Origin: an uncultured Holophagales bacterium | Lineage (GTDB): Bacteria; Acidobacteriota; Thermoanaerobaculia; UBA5066 | Assembly: GCA_937927565.1 (NCBI GenBank) | Contig: CALBDV010000795.1 | Span: 1-9,082, forward strand | DNA length: 9,082 nucleotides | Direction: 5' to 3' | Shown here: in pieces, positions 7,208 through 9,082 of the stretch | How positions within the stretch are numbered: the first letter of the stretch is position 1 | Layout: each line of letters starts with the position of its first letter | Notes under the pieces: model-generated | Told to the model about the DNA's origin: nothing | Database searches by the model: none | The model's input: the letters and a program-made list of their open reading frames with translations, nothing else | Program-made: the position numbers and the translations under genes

Positions 7208-7959
7208 GCCGGGCCCCCGGTGCGAACGGCGCCGCCCCGCTTGACCCAGTCGGGAAACCCGTCCCGGTAGACGAGGAGGTTCTCGAAGCCGGCCCCGAAG
7301 AGGGTCTGGGCGAGCATGTGGGAGTCCTCGCAGTCGCCGCCCGAGCAGTAGAGGACGACAGGAAGGGAGAGGTCACGCCCTTCGGCGACGAGGCCCTCGA
7401 CCCGCTCCTTCACCACTTCCGCCTCCCAGACCGGAAACGATCGGGCTTCGCTGACGTGCCCCTGGACGAACTCCTTCGAGCGGCGCGCGTCGAGGAAGAG
7501 GGCGCCGTTTGCATGCAGCCACACCGCCGCTTCCCCCGTGATCTCGACGAACGGCTGGCCATGGACCGGGAATCGGCCGAGCAGATCGGCCAACGAAGCC
7601 GTCTGCCCGCCAGACGGAGCGACGTTCGACGGTCCGGCGGGCGCTTTCTCCCCTGGAGCGGGCTGCCGGGTCGTCGAAGCCGCGGGCAGGGAGGCAATCG
7701 GGGCCTCCGGCGAAGGGTCTGCCCCCGAGGGACCAGGAGACGCGGATTCGGCGACGCCCGGCGCAACCGCGGGGGAGACCGCCTCGAACGCGGCCAGGGG
7801 GCGCGACTCCGGTCTGGCGGTGACCGTGGTCGCGTTCGGGTAGTTCCCGGGGAGAGCCAGCCGGCGCTCCTTCCCGGCGAGGGCGTTCGACACGAGAGCA
7901 CAGACGACCGCGAGGCCGACGAGGGTTCCGGCTTCGGCGAGGAAGCGTCGGAGGTTCAT
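7204..7959 (-). CDS. Membrane-anchored rhodanese-domain protein
   Basis: This 251-residue protein starts at ATG 7959, with CGGAG 7 nt upstream. One N-terminal hydrophobic segment (about 10-28) following LRRF serves as a signal anchor. A Pro/Ala/Ser-rich spacer (about 45-120) leads to a rhodanese domain (about 125-247). Its marks are FLDARRSKEFVQGHV (155-169, the usual DaR..eF..GHi motif) and the active-site strand and loop VLYCSGGDCEDS (202-213), with catalytic C205, then GFENLLVYRDGFPDWVKRGG near the end. Rhodaneses carry sulfur as a cysteine persulfide. A second cysteine, C210, lies inside the catalytic loop. The spacer probably places the domain on the periplasmic side. Coupling to the MauE-like gene by GTGA overlap suggests the two act together in envelope sulfur or thiol chemistry. 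Domain call is firm; substrate unknown. Confidence 0.92.
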   Translation of the reverse strand: MNLRRFLAEAGTLVGLAVVCALVSNALAGKERRLALPGNYPNATTVTARPESRPLAAFEAVSPAVAPGVAESASPGPSGADPSPEAPIASLPAASTTRQPAPGEKAPAGPSNVAPSGGQTASLADLLGRFPVHGQPFVEITGEAAVWLHANGALFLDARRSKEFVQGHVSEARSFPVWEAEVVKERVEGLVAEGRDLSLPVVLYCSGGDCEDSHMLAQTLFGAGFENLLVYRDGFPDWVKRGGAVRTGGPA

Positions 7960-7995
7960 TCAGCGTCTCCGTTGGGGGCAGAGGGCCCGCCTTCG

Positions 7996-8001
7996 ATTCT
8001 A
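7996..8001 (-). promoter_or_regulatory. Candidate -10 element of the rhodanese/MauE operon
   Basis: TAGAAT on the minus strand (5 of 6 to TATAAT) lies 36 bp upstream of the rhodanese ATG and would give a leader of about 30 nt carrying the CGGAG ribosome binding site. No good -35 hexamer is seen at 16-18 nt, so this is tentative. Confidence 0.3.
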
Positions 8002-8070
8002 TGCAAGCCCCCCGCCGTGGCCCGTCCCCGCCGAAACGACGCGCCGGCCCCGCACGAGAGCCCGATACAG

Positions 8071-8089
8071 GCCCTCGTAGGGCTAGAAT
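8071..8089 (+). promoter_or_regulatory. Candidate -10 element and small inverted repeat upstream of citrate synthase
   Basis: TAGAAT (8084-8089) matches the -10 consensus at 5 of 6 positions and would start a transcript near 8095, about 35 nt before the citrate synthase start. It abuts a perfect short inverted repeat, GCCCT-CGT-AGGGC (8071-8083), in the spacer where a repressor could sit. No recognisable -35 is found. The rest of the 171-bp divergent gap (7960-8130) shows no other gene or motif. Confidence 0.3.
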
Positions 8090-8130
8090 TCGCAGTCCAG
8101 TCCAGCGCGCGCCGAGGAAGGGGAATGAGG

Positions 8131-9082
8131 ATGAGCGAGAACACCCTTACGATCCGGGACAACCGCACCGGCAAGGAGTACGTCGTTCCGATCGAGAACG
8201 ACACGATCAAGGCGATGGACCTCCGGAAGATCAAGGTGAACCCGGAGGACTTCGGCATGATGACGTACGACCCCGCGTTCCTGAACACGGCGTCGTGCAA
8301 GTCGAAGATCACGTACATCGACGGCGACAAGGGGATCCTCGAGTACCGCGGCTACCCGATCGAGCAGCTTGCCGAGAAGTCGACCTTCCTCGAGGTGGCC
8401 TGGCTCCTCTGGAACGGCGAGCTTCCGACCGAGAAGGAGCTCGCCGAGTTCACGCGCCACCTGACGCATCACACCTACCTCCACGAGAACATCAAGAAGT
8501 TCATGGAGGGCTTCCGGCACGACGCGCACCCGATGGGAATGCTCCAGTCGACCGTCGGCGCGCTCTCGGCCTTCTACCCCTCCTCCAAGCTCGTGAACGA
8601 CGAGCGCCAGCGCGCGCACCACACGATCCGCCTCCTCGCGAAGATGCCGACGATGGCGGCGTTCGCCTACCGGCACACGATCGGCTTCCCGTACGTCTAC
8701 CCCGACAACGAGCTGTCGTACGTCGGAAACTTCCTCTCGATGCTCCGGAAGATGTCCGAGCCGAAGTACAAGGTGAACCCGATCCTCGAGCGGGCGCTCG
8801 ACGTCCTCTTCATCCTCCACGCGGACCACGAGCAGAACTGCTCGACGAACGCGATGCGGGCCATCAGCTCCGCTCAGACCGATCCCTACTCGAGCCTCTC
8901 GGGCGCGATCGCGGCTCTCTACGGGCCGCTCCACGGCGGCGCGAACGAGGCGGTCCTCACGATGCTCCGCGAGATCGGGGCGATCAACAACGTCCCGGCC
9001 TTCGTGAAGGACGTCAAGGAGGGCCACGGCGAGAAGAAGCTGATGGGCTTCGGGCACCGGGTCTACAAGAACTACGACCCGC
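8131..9082 (+). CDS. gltA: Citrate synthase, type II, 3'-truncated by window end
   Basis: The first 317 residues are present of about 430 usual for the family; the gene runs off the window. Citrate synthase condenses oxaloacetate and acetyl-CoA to citrate at entry to the TCA cycle, in the cytoplasm. The start is ATG 8131 (MSENTLTIRDNRTGKEY), preceded by a purine-rich AGGAAGGGG; an in-frame ATG at 8125 is equally possible and adds two residues. Diagnostic segments include YIDGDKGILEYRGYPIEQLA, HADHEQNCSTNAMRA, GPLHGGANEAV with H268 (E. coli H264) and LMGFGHRVYKNYDP with H309 (E. coli H305). The third catalytic residue, the late Asp, is beyond the end. The N-terminal beta domain and overall closeness to E. 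coli GltA place it with the longer bacterial type II enzymes. It is divergent from the rhodanese gene. Confidence 0.97.
   Translation, partial: MSENTLTIRDNRTGKEYVVPIENDTIKAMDLRKIKVNPEDFGMMTYDPAFLNTASCKSKITYIDGDKGILEYRGYPIEQLAEKSTFLEVAWLLWNGELPTEKELAEFTRHLTHHTYLHENIKKFMEGFRHDAHPMGMLQSTVGALSAFYPSSKLVNDERQRAHHTIRLLAKMPTMAAFAYRHTIGFPYVYPDNELSYVGNFLSMLRKMSEPKYKVNPILERALDVLFILHADHEQNCSTNAMRAISSAQTDPYSSLSGAIAALYGPLHGGANEAVLTMLREIGAINNVPAFVKDVKEGHGEKKLMGFGHRVYKNYDP

Noticed and set aside
8083..9057. A 324-codon minus-strand open frame opposite citrate synthase
   Set aside because: It is an antisense shadow: the plus frame is unmistakable citrate synthase, and the antisense product is Arg/Val/Leu/Glu-rich without motifs.

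Overview
The window is a GC-rich, gene-dense stretch of bacterial chromosome. It holds seven protein genes, the last cut off by the window end. No tRNA, rRNA, CRISPR array, insertion sequence or prophage gene was seen. The gene mix suggests a Gram-negative, high-GC bacterium with abundant signalling genes: a PknB-like membrane serine/threonine kinase, a multi-GAF protein with a decayed GGDEF domain, a secreted CsgG/FlgT-like protein, and a type II citrate synthase. Acidobacteriota is my best guess, with Myxococcota or a similar phylum possible. This is inference from gene style only; no phylogenetic marker is complete here.

Layout. (1) 110-1015 (+): secreted CsgG-N/FlgT-C-like protein with a plausible promoter and a strong intrinsic terminator (1094-1132). 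(2) 1136-3265 (-): transmembrane Ser/Thr kinase, convergent with gene 1. (3) 3310-4140 (+): small radical SAM enzyme, divergent from the kinase with only 44 bp between them. (4) 4154-6664 (-): soluble protein with four GAF-like regions and a degenerate GGDEF domain, convergent with the radical SAM gene (13 bp gap). (5) 6737-7207 (-) and (6) 7204-7959 (-): a DoxX/MauE-type membrane protein and a membrane-anchored rhodanese, overlapping by GTGA and so probably translationally coupled; gene 4 lies 72 bp downstream of them. (7) 8131 to the window end (+): citrate synthase, divergent from the rhodanese across a 171-bp intergenic region.

How they fit together. The clearest functional unit is the rhodanese/MauE pair, which looks like an envelope thiol or sulfur-transfer module. 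Gene 4 could be co-transcribed with it, but has its own candidate -10 element. The kinase, CsgG-like protein, radical SAM enzyme and citrate synthase show no evident shared pathway. The long open frames opposite the kinase and the GAF protein are judged to be high-GC shadows. I found no clear new system. The points most worth a second look are the decayed GGDEF domain, the coupled rhodanese/MauE pair with its two-cysteine loop, and the cysteine-free CsgG/FlgT-like fusion.
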